From: Streptomyces thinghirensis
GTDB lineage: Bacteria; Actinomycetota; Actinomycetia; Streptomycetales; Streptomycetaceae
NCBI GenBank assembly: GCA_021502835.1
Contig: JAKFGP010000019.1
Location: 1-64,000, forward strand
Length of the DNA: 64,000 nt
Direction: 5' to 3'
Shown here: positions 54,259-63,564 of the stretch, piece by piece
How the letters are laid out: each line of letters starts with the position of its first letter
Position numbering within the stretch: the first letter of the stretch is position 1
Notes under the pieces: model-generated
Databases searched by the model: none
What the model saw: only the letters and a program-made list of their open reading frames with translations
What the model was told of the DNA's origin: nothing
Program-made: the position numbers and the translations under genes

Positions 54259-57200
54259 GTGGGACGCCGGGAGCTACGGCTCGACCCGACGCCGGACCGG
54301 TGCAGCGGTTCGCCGCGGAACTCCGCGCCCTGCGGAGTCGGTGGGGCGACCGACGTACCGGGCGATGGCGCAGAAGGTCCCGTTCTCGGTGACCGCCCTG
54401 TCGCAGGCGGCGGCCGGCCGGCAGCTCCCCACCCCTCGCGGTGACCCTCGCCTACGTCGACGTCTGCGGCGGCGACCCGGAGGAATGGGAGCGGCGCTGG
54501 CGCGGAGACGAGCGCGGAGGCCGCCGCCCTCGCCGCCGCCGACGAGGACACGCGACCCCCGTGTACCGGGGCCTGGCACGGTACGAACCGGACGACGCGG
54601 CCCTGTTCTTCGGGCGTGACCGGCTGGTCGGCCGGCTGACCGAGCTGACCCGCCGGCACCGCTTCACCGCCGTCTTCGACCCTCCGGCAGCGGCAAGTCC
54701 TCCCTGCTGCGGGCCGGTCTGATCCCGCGCCTGCGCGAGCCGGGAACCGACGCGGACGCCCCCGGAGCCCCCGGCGGCCGTACGCGTCCTCACCCCCGGC
54801 GCGCACCCGCCGCGCACCCACGCGGACCGGCTGGCCCCCGTGCCGGACACCGGCGCGGACACCTGGCTGATCGTCGACCAGTTCGAGGAGCTGTACACCC
54901 TCTGCACGGACCCGGCCGAACGGAACGCCTTCGTCGACCGGCTGCTCGCCGCCACCGCCGCCGACAGCTCCCTGCGGTGGTGATCGTCGCACGCGCCGAC
55001 TTCCTGGGGCGGTGCGCCGAACACCCTCGAGCTCACCGCGGCGTTGCAGGACGCGACCCTGCTCGTCGGACCCATGCGCCGGGACGAGCTGAGGGAGGCC
55101 GTCGTCCGGCCGGCCGCCGCGGCGGGACTGGTCGTCGAACGCGCCCTGGACCGCACGGCTGCTCGACGAGGTCGAGGACGCGCCGGGCGGACTGCCGCTG
55201 ATGTCGCACGCGTTGCTGGAGACCTGGCGGCACCGCACCGGCCGGACCTGACCGAGTCCGCCTACGAGGCCGCCGGCGGACTGCGCGGCGCCGTCGTCCG
55301 CACCGCCGAGGAGGTGTACGGCGAACTCACCGGGCCTGAGGCCGACCTGGCCCGGCGCATCCTGCTGCGGCTCGTCGCCCCGGGCGACGGCACCCTCGAC
55401 ACCCGCCGGCCCGTCGAGCACGCGGAACTCGACCTCGGCGACCCCGACGGCGCCCGTGCGGTGCTGGACCGGCTGGTCCGGGCCCGGCTGCTCACCTTTG
55501 ACGACGGCACCGTCGAACTGGCCCACGAGGCCTCATCACCGCCTGCGCGCTGCGCGGCTGGATCGACGCCGAACGCGACCGGCTGCGCGTCCACCGGGCA
55601 CTGTCCGAGGCCGCCGGTACCTGGTTGGCCCTCGGCCGGAGAACGCCGCGCTCTACGCGGGCTCGCGGCTGTCCGCCGCCCACGACGCCTTCCCGCAGGA
55701 CCACCGGAGCGCGGATCTCACGCCGGTAGGAGAGCGAGTTCCTGGCCGCGTCGATCCGCCGGCGGCGCGCGCGCGGTATGGCTCCGGCGCGGCCTGTCCG
55801 CGGCGCTCGCCCTGCTGGTCCTGGTCGCCTCGGGCACGGCCGTCGTCGCTTGCGGGCGGGCCACCGCCCAGGCCGAGCGGGACGACGCCGTCTTCAGCCG
55901 GATCACCGCGGAGGCCGACCGGCTGCGCGGCACCAACACCGCGCTGACCGCCCGGCTCGACGTCGCCGCGTTCGGCATGCGCTCCACCGCCGAGCTGCGG
56001 ACCCGGCTCACCACGGACGTGGGCCGGGTGCTGTCCACCCGGCTGGCCGGACACGAGGGCATCGGCAGTGCCGTCGCGTTCGCCCCCGACGGCCGGACCC
56101 TCGCCGCGCGGCGGCCACGACGGCACCGTACGGCTGTGGGACACGGCGGGCGCGGACGAGCGGCTCGGCGAGCCGCTGCGCATCGCCGGCGGACCGGTGA
56201 GCGCCGTGGCCTACTCGCCCGACGGCGCCCTGCTGGTCGCGGCCGGGCACGGCGGCGCCATCCGGCTCTGGGACGCGCACGACCGCGCCCGGCCGCGCCC
56301 GGTCGGCCGGCTCCTGGAGAGCCACGACGGGGAATCCGTCGTCGCTGTCGCCTTCACCCCCGACGGCCGCACCCTCGCCACACGCGGGCGACGACGGCAC
56401 CGTCCGCCTGCGGGACGTGGGCGACCCGGCCCGGCCCGAGCCGCTGGGCGCACCGGTCCGCGCCGACGCCTGCAGCGTCCGCGACGTCGCCTTCGCCCCC
56501 GACGGCCGCACCCTCGCCACGGCCGGCCACACCGGAACCGTCCGCCTTGGAGGCTGGACGGCGCCGACGGGGCGACCCCGCTCGGCGAGCCCCGGCGCGC
56601 ACACGAGGAGGCCGTCTGGTCGGTGGCGTTCTCCCCGGACGGCGCCACCCTGGCCACCGCCGGCTACGACGAGACGGTGCGCCTGTGGGACGTGTCCGGC
56701 CCGGCGGCCCGACCCCGCTGGGCGATCCGCTCACCACGCACTCCGCCGCCGTGTGGGCGGCGGCGTTCAGCCCGGACGGACGCTGGCCACGGCCGCGCAG
56801 GACGACACCGTGGTCCTGTGGAACGTGGCCAACCCGAAGTACCCGCAGCAGATCGGCGAGCCGCTGACCGGTCACCACGGAGGGCCTGTGGGACGTGGCG
56901 TTCGCCCCGGACGGCCGCACCCTCGCCACCACCGGCGCCGACCGCAGCGTCCGCGTCTGGCACCTGCCGGAGAACGTCCTCACCGACTTCACCAACCCGC
57001 TCACCTCCGTGGCCTACGGCCCGAAGGGCCGCTCCTCGCCGCCGCCAGCACCGACGACGCCCTGGTCCGGCTCTGGGACGTCGGCCGGCCGGGACACCCC
57101 GCGCTGCCGCGGCACCTCACCGGCCACGAGGCCCCCGTCCTGACCGCGGCCTTCGCCCCCGACGGCCGCACGGTCGCGACCGGCGCCGAGGACGGAACCG

Positions 57201-58021
57201 TCCGTCTGTGGGACGTCTCCGAACCGGCCCGGCCCGCCCCCGTCGGCACCCTCCCCGACGCGCACCCGGGCGGTGTCCTCACCGTCGCCTTCGCCCCGGA
57301 CGGCCGCACCCTCGCCACCGGCGGCGCGGACGGCCGGGCCCGGCTGTGGGACGTGCGCGGCCCGCACGACGGCCGGCCTCTCGGCGAGCCCCTGATCGGC
57401 CACACGGACTGGATCACCTCCGTGGCCTTCGCCCCGGACGACGGCCGCACCCTCGCCACCGGCAGCCAGGACAAGACGGCCCGCCTGTGGGACGTGGGCG
57501 ACCGCGACCGGGCCCGCCCCGTGGGCGAACCCCTCACCGCCCACGGCGACTGGGTCAACTCGGTGGCGTTCGCCCCGGACGGCCGCACCCTCGCCACCGG
57601 CGGCCGGGACCGCACGGTACGGCTGTGGGACGCCACCGACCCCGGCCGGGTCCGCCCCCTGGGCGAGGAGCTGACCGGGCACCGCGGCGGTGTCACCTCC
57701 GTGGCCTTCGCCCCGGACGGCCGCACCCTCGCGAGCGGCGGCGAGGACCACGAGGTACGGCTGTGGAACGTCGCCGACCCCGTCCACGCCGAGCCCTTCG
57801 GCAACGAACTCACCGGCCACCTGGAGACGGTCACCTCGGTCGCGTTCAGCCCCGACGGCGACACCCTCGCCTCCGCGAGCAACGACCTCACGGCACGGCT
57901 CTGGACACTCGACACGGAACGGACGGTCCGTCACATCTGCGCCCGCACCGGCGGCGACCTCACCCCCGCCACCTGGCACGAACTCCTGCCGCGGCTCGCC
58001 CACCGGCGCACCTGCGGGTGA
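54259..58021 (+). CDS. HTH - nSTAND NTPase - WD40 repeat protein
   Basis: About 1250 residues. Order: an XRE-like HTH (VQRFAAELRALRSRWGD, YRAMAQKVPFSVTALSQAA, residues ~10-60); the linker LARYEPDDAALFFGRDRLVG; an nSTAND NTPase with Walker A GPSGSGKSSLLRAGLIPRLR (first residues read through a break near 54685), Walker B TWLIVDQFEELYTLCTDPAE and VVIVARADFLGRCAEHPE; one hydrophobic helix GLSAALALLVLVASGTAVVA (about residue 500); then 14 WD40 repeats of the type VAFAPDGRTLATGG...VRLWD. Fourteen blades suggest two seven-bladed propellers. It is a signal-sensing ATP switch of the STAND class, with possible roles in development or defence. GTG 54259 gives the family start MGRRE. About 15 frame breaks. 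Confidence 0.88.
56062..57915 (+). repeat. WD40-encoding tandem repeats
   Basis: The DNA for the 14 WD40 units is itself repetitive: strings such as TTCGCCCCGGACGGCCGCAC recur in most units at spacings of about 130-145 bp. Repeats 10 to 13 are the most alike. Such a tract is prone to recombination between copies and to collapse in assembly. Confidence 0.85.
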
Positions 58022-58034
58022 AGCGGCGGCGCAT

Positions 58035-58286
58035 TCACACCGCGTTGGTGACGGTCACCGTCACCTGCGCGCCGGGCGCCGTCTCCGCGAGGGCCGCGGC
58101 CACCGGGTCGCGTACGGCGCGGGCGACGGTCAGGGCGCGGTGACCGCGGTGGACGACGACCTGGACGTCCACCTCCCACGGCCCCGTCCCGGAGGCCCGG
58201 GTCGCCCGTACGCCCGCCGAGCGGTGCCCCTGCGTCCCCCGGCCGCTCGCGGACAGAAGCTGTCCGCGAGCCCCGCTACCGTGCAC
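58035..58286 (-). CDS. Small conserved-looking protein, possibly Asp23-like
   Basis: About 83 residues, low certainty. The readable part GTGPWEVDVQVVVHRGHRAL, TVARAVRDPVAAALAETAPG, AQVTVTVTNAV has the alternating strand-helix-strand pattern of Asp23/Gls24 envelope proteins, but only about half of that domain. GTG 58286 is the assumed start; the first ~25 residues overlap a hairpin and look unstructured. It converges on the nSTAND gene (stop codons 14 bp apart) and its 5' end abuts the AlkZ-like gene. Confidence 0.45.
   Translation of the reverse strand: MHGSGARGQLLSASGRGTQGHRSAGVRATRASGTGPWEVDVQVVVHRGHRALTVARAVRDPVAAALAETAPGAQVTVTVTNAV
58245..58271. promoter_or_regulatory. Perfect 12-bp hairpin before AlkZ-like gene
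   Basis: GCTCGCGGACAG (58245-58256) and CTGTCCGCGAGC (58260-58271) are exact complements around a 3-base AAG loop, 18 bases before the ATG at 58290. It could be a terminator for upstream transcription, an mRNA structure affecting translation, or an operator. The short loop and lack of T-run leave the choice open. Confidence 0.75.
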
Positions 58287-58289
58287 ACC

Positions 58290-59400
58290 ATGACGACCAA
58301 GGCACGAACGACGACGGCCCCCGTCCTCGGCACCCCCGCCCTCAACCGGGCCACCCTGGCCCGGCAGTTGCTGCTGCGCCGCGCGTCGATGTCCGCCGAG
58401 GCCGCCGTCGCCCACCTCGTGGGACTCCAGGCGCAGAACGTGAAGCCCCCGTACTACGCGCTCGCCGCCCGCCTCGACGGCTTCACGCCCGACGACCTGT
58501 CCGGGCCGATGGCCGACCGCCGGGTCGCCCGCCTCGTCACCATGCGCTCGACCATCCACACCCACACCGCCGACGACTGCTTCACCCTGCGTCCGCTGGT
58601 GCAGGCCGCCCGGGACCGGGAGCTGCGGAACTTCCGCGACGGCCTGGTGGGCGTCGACCTGGACCGGCTCACCGTCCTCGCCCGCGAACTCGTGGAGGCC
58701 GAGCCGCGCACCCTGGGCCGGCTGCGCGAGGCACTCCTCGCCGAGTGGCCGGACGCCGACCCGCAGGCGCTGTCCGTCGCCGCCCGCTGCCGGCTCCCGC
58801 TCGTGCAGGTGACGCCGCGTGGGCTGTGGGGGAGGAGCGGCCAGGTCACGCTCACCACCGCCGAGCACTGGCTCGGACGGCCCGCGCTGCCCGCGCCGGC
58901 ACCGGACGACACCGTGCTGCGCTACCTCGCCGCCTTCGGTCCCGCCTCCGTGCGGGACATGCAGACCTGGGCGGGACTGACCCGTCTCCGGGACGCCTTC
59001 GAACGGCTCCGCCCCCGGCTCGTCACCTTCCGGAGCGAGGACGGCACCGAGCTGTTCGACCTCCCCGACGCGCCCCGCCCCGACCCGGGCACGCCGGCTC
59101 CGCCGCGCTTCCTCCCGGAGTTCGACAACCTGCTCCTCTCCCACGCCGACCGCACCCGCGTCGTCCCGCCCGCTCACAAGGGCCGTACCTGGAAGAAGAA
59201 CCAGGCCTACCGCGTGCTGCTCGTCGACGGCTTCGTGGCCGGGCTGTGGAAGCTCGACGACGACGCGCTCGTCGTCGAGCCCTTCGACCGCCTCACCGAG
59301 GCGCACAAGGACGAGGTCGCGGCCGAGGGGGAGCGGACGCTGGCGACGATGCACCCGGGGGGCGGCGTACGACGTCCGCTTCGGGACGGTGCGCGAGTGA
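58290..59400 (+). CDS. Winged-helix AlkZ-type (HTH_42) protein
   Basis: About 370 residues of the family that includes the DNA glycosylase AlkZ, which unhooks interstrand crosslinks. It begins MTTKARTTTAPVLGTPALNR. AVAHLVGLQAQNVKPPYYAL carries the QXQ motif at about residue 45, the catalytic pair in AlkZ. RLVTMRSTIHTHTADDCFTL, YLAAFGPASVRDMQTWAGLT, PRFLPEFDNLLLSHADRTRV and VLLVDGFVAGLWKLDDDALV follow in the family order. Whether it is AlkZ itself (self-resistance) or an AlkX-like housekeeping paralogue cannot be told. ATG 58290. Nearly intact, with one frame break near 59360. It converges on the trypsin gene. Confidence 0.88.
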
Positions 59401-59419
59401 CCGCGAGTGACATGGAGAG

Positions 59420-59460
59420 GGGGGCGTTGCGGGCCGCTCGTGGAGGCTCGCAACGCCCCC
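59420..59460. terminator. Hairpin between AlkZ-like and trypsin genes
   Basis: GGGGGCGTTGCG (59420-59431) pairs exactly with CGCAACGCCCCC (59449-59460) across a 17-base loop. It lies 20 bases after the AlkZ-like stop and 53 bases after (on the minus strand) the end of the trypsin gene, fitting a bidirectional terminator. Confidence 0.85.
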
Positions 59461-59512
59461 GGTCTTTCACCTGAGAGGTACTCAGGAGATCAGGAGAGCC
59501 GCCGGGTCAGGG

Positions 59513-60292
59513 CTACGAGGTGACCTGCGCGGTCACCAGGTCCGAGAACGTGGTCAGCCTGGAGTAGACACCCGGGTAACCGGCCCGGGCGCAGCCCTCG
59601 CCCCAGGAGGTGACGCCGGCCAGGACGCCCCCGACGAGCAGGGGTCCGCCGCTGTCGCCCTGGCAGGTGTCCACACCGCCGGAGGTGTATCCGGCGCACA
59701 CCATGTCGCTCGCGACGAAGTCGGAGCCGTAGGAGCCGCGGCAGCTCGTGTCCGAGACGACCGGCACGGTCGCGGTCCGCAGCTGGTTGGAGGAGCTGCC
59801 GTTCTCCCGGGTGGTGCCCCAGCCGAGGACGCGGGCGGTGGTGCCGGCCGCGTAGACGGAGGTGTCCGAGGAGGAGACGTACTTCGCCGGGGTGTACGGC
59901 ATCGACCTCGACAGGGTCAGCACGGCCACGTCGTCGCCGTTGGTGGCGCCGGTGTAGTCCGGGTGGATCCAGATCCTGCTGACCTGGGCGACCGTACCGT
60001 TGCTGCCGTTGAGGTAGGTGCGTCCGCCGACCACGCGCACGCTGCGGGTGGTCTCGCCGACCATGCAGTGGGCGGCGGTGACGACCTTGGTGGGACTGAC
60101 CAGGGTGCCGCCGCAGAACTGGTTCTGCGAGGCGTCCGTGACCTGCATGACGAACGGATACGCGCTCGTCGTGGTGGTCGTACCGCCGACGATCGGCTGC
60201 GGTGCGGCGACGGCGGAGGGGGCGGCGAGCAGCGCGGCGGCGCCGGCGGTGGCCAGGGCGGCGGCCGATCTGGCGCGAGTGAGCCCGAACAT
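59513..60292 (-). CDS. Secreted trypsin-like serine protease (S1)
   Basis: Intact reading frame of 259 residues, one of the few unbroken genes here. ATG 60292 has GAGGAG six bases upstream; TTG 60304 would add four residues. The signal peptide is MFGLTRARSAAALATAGAAA with LLAAPSAVAAPQP. The mature enzyme probably begins IVGGTTTTTSAYPFVMQV. The catalytic triad is His in VVTAAHCMVG, Asp in NGDDVAVLTL and Ser in CQGDSGGP. Asp six residues before the catalytic Ser (DTCQGDSGG) predicts trypsin specificity for Lys/Arg. Four Cys-containing segments allow three disulfides. It resembles S. griseus trypsin (SprT). Possible roles are mycelium turnover or inhibitor processing during development. Confidence 0.95.
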   Translation of the reverse strand: MFGLTRARSAAALATAGAAALLAAPSAVAAPQPIVGGTTTTTSAYPFVMQVTDASQNQFCGGTLVSPTKVVTAAHCMVGETTRSVRVVGGRTYLNGSNGTVAQVSRIWIHPDYTGATNGDDVAVLTLSRSMPYTPAKYVSSSDTSVYAAGTTARVLGWGTTRENGSSSNQLRTATVPVVSDTSCRGSYGSDFVASDMVCAGYTSGGVDTCQGDSGGPLLVGGVLAGVTSWGEGCARAGYPGVYSRLTTFSDLVTAQVTS

Positions 60293-60473
60293 GAGTCTCC
60301 TCAAGGGGTTGCCGGTGGGGGTCGCACGGGCGTGGGGGTAGCACGGGGGTCTCGGGACAGACCCCCGTATGCCCGGGCGAGCGGCACGTGCTCACGCTAG
60401 AACCGGCGGTACGGACCGCCCAATGAGGGAAGCCCCTAGGGGAGTCGGGCAGGAAAACCCTCGGTCCACCGTC

Positions 60474-60588
60474 GGTAAACCCTGCCCGTCTCAGGCTGGT
60501 GAGCCCTGCCCTCTCAGTCGGTGAACCCCGCCCGTCTCAGGTCGACGAGCCCTGCCCTTCTCAGGTCGGTGAACCCGCCCTCTCAGTC
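60474..60588. repeat. 24-bp tandem repeat at LAL gene 3' end
   Basis: Five imperfect direct copies of a 21-24 base unit, consensus GGTGAGCCCTGCCCGTCTCAGGTC (fourth copy GACGAGCCCTGCCCTTCTCA), run from 60474 to 60588. The last copy overlaps the stop codon of the LAL gene (60583-60585), so the array is its 3' untranslated end. The palindrome CCCCTAGGGG lies just beyond, at about 60435-60444. Confidence 0.85.
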
Positions 60589-63402
60589 GGGGCGCCGGCC
60601 CGCCGCCAGTCTGACGATGTCGACCCGGGATCGGATCCCGAGTTTGCGGTAGACCCGGGTCAGGGTCGCCTCGACGGTCTTGACGCTGACGAACAGGCGG
60701 GCGGCGATCTCCCGGTTGGTCGCGCCCTCCATGACGAGCGCGGCCACCTGACGCTCCATCGAGGCGAGCCCCGCCAGAGCGTCCGGCACGGCGGGCGGCG
60801 CCGGTGGCGGCCCCGCCGCCTGCGCCGCGACCGCCGCCTCCACCTGCCGCAGCCAGGGCAGCGCCCGGCAGCGCCGGAACAGCCGGGCCGCCTCGTCGTA
60901 CGACGCCGGTCCGGCCGCCCGCCCCGGCCGTCCGGCGTGCAGTGCCGCCAGCGCGAAGGCCGCCCGCGCCTCCTCCAGGCCGTAGCCCAGCCCGGCGAGC
61001 CGCTCCCGCGCCGAGGCCAACCGGGTGACGGCGGCCCGGTGTTCGCCCCGCGCCGCCCGTACCTGTGCCTCGGCCCGGTCCAGCACGGCGAGCACGCTCT
61101 CCCGCCCGAGCCGGAGCGCGTGCGCGCGCGTGACCTCGATGACGTCCTGGGCCTCGGCCGGCTCCCCGGTGCGCACCAGGGCCTCGGCGAGGTCGCCCTG
61201 CCACCGGCCGCGCGCCGGGTCGGTGATGCCCGCGCCGGCCTCCAGCTCCCGCACCCGGCGCAGCGCCCGCACGGCCGCCCCGGCGTCGCCCGCCACCAGG
61301 CTCGCGTGCCCGAGTGCGGCCAGCGCCCGCGACAGGTACACGGCGTCGCCGTCCTCCTCGGCCCGCCGCACCGCCTCCCGCGCCAGCGCCAGCGCCCGTT
61401 CCACGTCACCGCCGGCGGCCTCGGCGAGCGCCGCCTGCATCGCGCCCGCGCCCTCGCCGATGCCCGCGTCCCGCGCCAGCGTCAGGCTCTCCCGGGCCAG
61501 TTCGAGAGGCCCGGCCGCAGTGCTTGAGTGCAGTTCGGTCTCCGCGAGGAAACGGAGATAGTGGACCTCGCTCTCGGCCATGCCGTGCCGGCGCACCTCG
61601 CGCAGCAGGGCGGTGACGGCGGTCCGCGCCTCGGCCAGCCGGTCGCTCATCACCAGCCATCTGGAACCGCGAGGAACCGGCCCCGTTGTGATGGCACGCC
61701 ACCCGGGGGTCCTGCGGCTCCTCCAGCGCCCGCCGGATGGTCGCCGGGGCGCCCGGATGCCCCATCAGCGTCTCGGCCTGGGCCTGGAACGCGAGCGCGA
61801 GCACTTCGGTGCGCCGGTCCCCGGCCCGCGCCGCCAGCCGGGCCGCGTGCGCGGCCTCCTCCCGGCCCTGCGCGAAGTCGCCCTGCACCACCAGTGAGCG
61901 CCAGGCCAGCTGGTAGTGGACCAGGCGAGCAGCCGCGGGTCGTCACCCGCGTCGGCCAGGGCCTGCGGGAAGACGGCGTCGACCTCGCCGATGGCCTGCC
62001 CGGCCGCCTCGATCACCACCATCCAGGCGCGTACCCGCTCGCCGGGCACGCCGGTCCGGGTCAGCACCTCGCGGGCGATGTCCCGGGCGAGATCCGGCTC
62101 GCCGGCGGTGATCGCGTCCTCGGCGGCCGTCAGCCGGCGCTCGTCCGGGCCGGGGGCGCTGTCCGCCGGGGTGTGCCGGGCCGCGAGCAGCCCCAGCGAC
62201 GCGGCCACCGACGGCGCCCCGCGGGTCCCGGGACAGCGCGGCGGCCTCCGCAGCCGGGCCGCCACCTCGGGTCGGTGCCGGTGGTGGCCAGGGCCAGGTG
62301 CCGGGCGCGCTCGATCGGGTCGGAGGCCGCCGTGGACAGCGCGGCGTGCGCCGCCCGCCGCTCCGGCGCCGGTGCCTCGGCGTACAGCGCGGCCGAGATC
62401 AGCGGGGTGTGCGAACTGTACGGTCGGACCCTCCGGGTCGGTCGCCAGCAGCCCGAGCGTCGCCGCCTGGGCGGTCTCGGCCTCCGCGTTCTCCCGGCCG
62501 GCCGCGTGAGCAGCGCAGGGGTGGGGCGGGCACCGGCGCTCGCGACCAGGAGGGTGCGCCGCGCCTCGTCCGACAGCATCTCCAGCCGGGACAGGACCAG
62601 GGCGCGCAGCGAGGTCGGGCACCGGCAGCGGCTCGCGCCGGCCGCAGCGGGGTGGGGTCTCGGCCAGCGCCCGGCCCAGCTCCAGGGCGAACAGCGGATT
62701 GCCGCCGCTGGTGCGGTGGATGTCGCGGACCGTGGAGCGGGGCAGGCCCGCGTAGCCGCGTTCGTCGAGCAGCGTCGACACCTGGCGCGGGTCAGCGGGC
62801 CGAGGCGGACCGCGCGGGTGTCCGGCGGGGACGCGCGCAGATGGCGGTCGTACGCCGCGCCCTCGGTCTCCGGTCCTTCCGTGCGCACCGCGCACAGCAG
62901 CCGTACCGGGGTGTCGCCCAGGCGGCGGGCGGCGAAGCCGAGGAGTTCCGCGCTGGCCGGGTCGAGCCACTGCAGGTCGTCGGCGACGACGAGGACGGGC
63001 CCCGCGCCGCGAGCGCGCGCAGCGCGAGAGCACGGCCAGGCGCAGCGCGAGACCGTCGCGCTGGAGCGTGGACTCGCCGCGCCCGGTGAGCGCCGACTCC
63101 AGCGCGGTGCGCTGGGCGGCGGGCAGTCCGTCCGACACGTCGTCCAGGACCAGCCCCAGGAGGTCGGCGAGGGCCAGGAAGGGCAGATGGGATTCGGACT
63201 CGGTGGCCGAGCAGCGCAACACGGTGTGGGCGGTGCGGGCATATTCCGCGCCAGGGCCCGCAGGACGGTCGACTTTCCACCCCGCGGCCCGTAGCAGCAC
63301 ACTCCCCTCGGGCGAGTGCCTCACGCGCCGCGCCGAACGATTCCTCCCGCCCGATGACCAGGTCGGAACGGCACCCGCCAGACTCGCGAAGTCCCGTCGC
63401 AC
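60583..63402 (-). CDS. LAL-family ATP-binding LuxR regulator
   Basis: Large transcription regulator of ~935 residues. GTG 63402 (MRRDFASLAGAVP) follows GGAGG. The AAA module has LVIGREESFGAAREALA, Walker A read as GPRGGKSTVLRALARN (about residue 40), Walker B VLVVADDLQWLDPASAELLG and RLLCAVRTEGPETEGAAYDR. The long middle is TPR-like helices (LARDIAREVLTRTGVPGERV, AAHAARLAARAGDRRTEVLA, LARESLTLARDAGIGEGAGA). The C-terminus is a LuxR HTH: GLASMERQVAALVMEGATNR, EIAARLFVSVKTVEATLTRV, YRKLGIRSRVDIVRLAAGRR. It is next to a second LuxR-type gene and divergent from nothing. At least 14 frame breaks, most before 61650. Confidence 0.9.
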
Positions 63403-63564
63403 GGTGACCGCCCTCCGTATGTCGTGTCCCGGCCAATATAGGCATCGGTCCATTGAATTACGGGGCACGAGCAGGTGAGGCGAATAACAAACGGCGGCAC
63501 CGGAAAACAAAGGCCGCGGAAAAACACCCGATTGCCCGCCCACGACAGCGGCACCGCCCACCCC

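Noticed and set aside
60474..60588. Possible CRISPR or iteron origin
   Set aside because: The 24-bp units are contiguous and vary in length, with no spacers, no rep gene and no AT-rich unwinding zone beside them.
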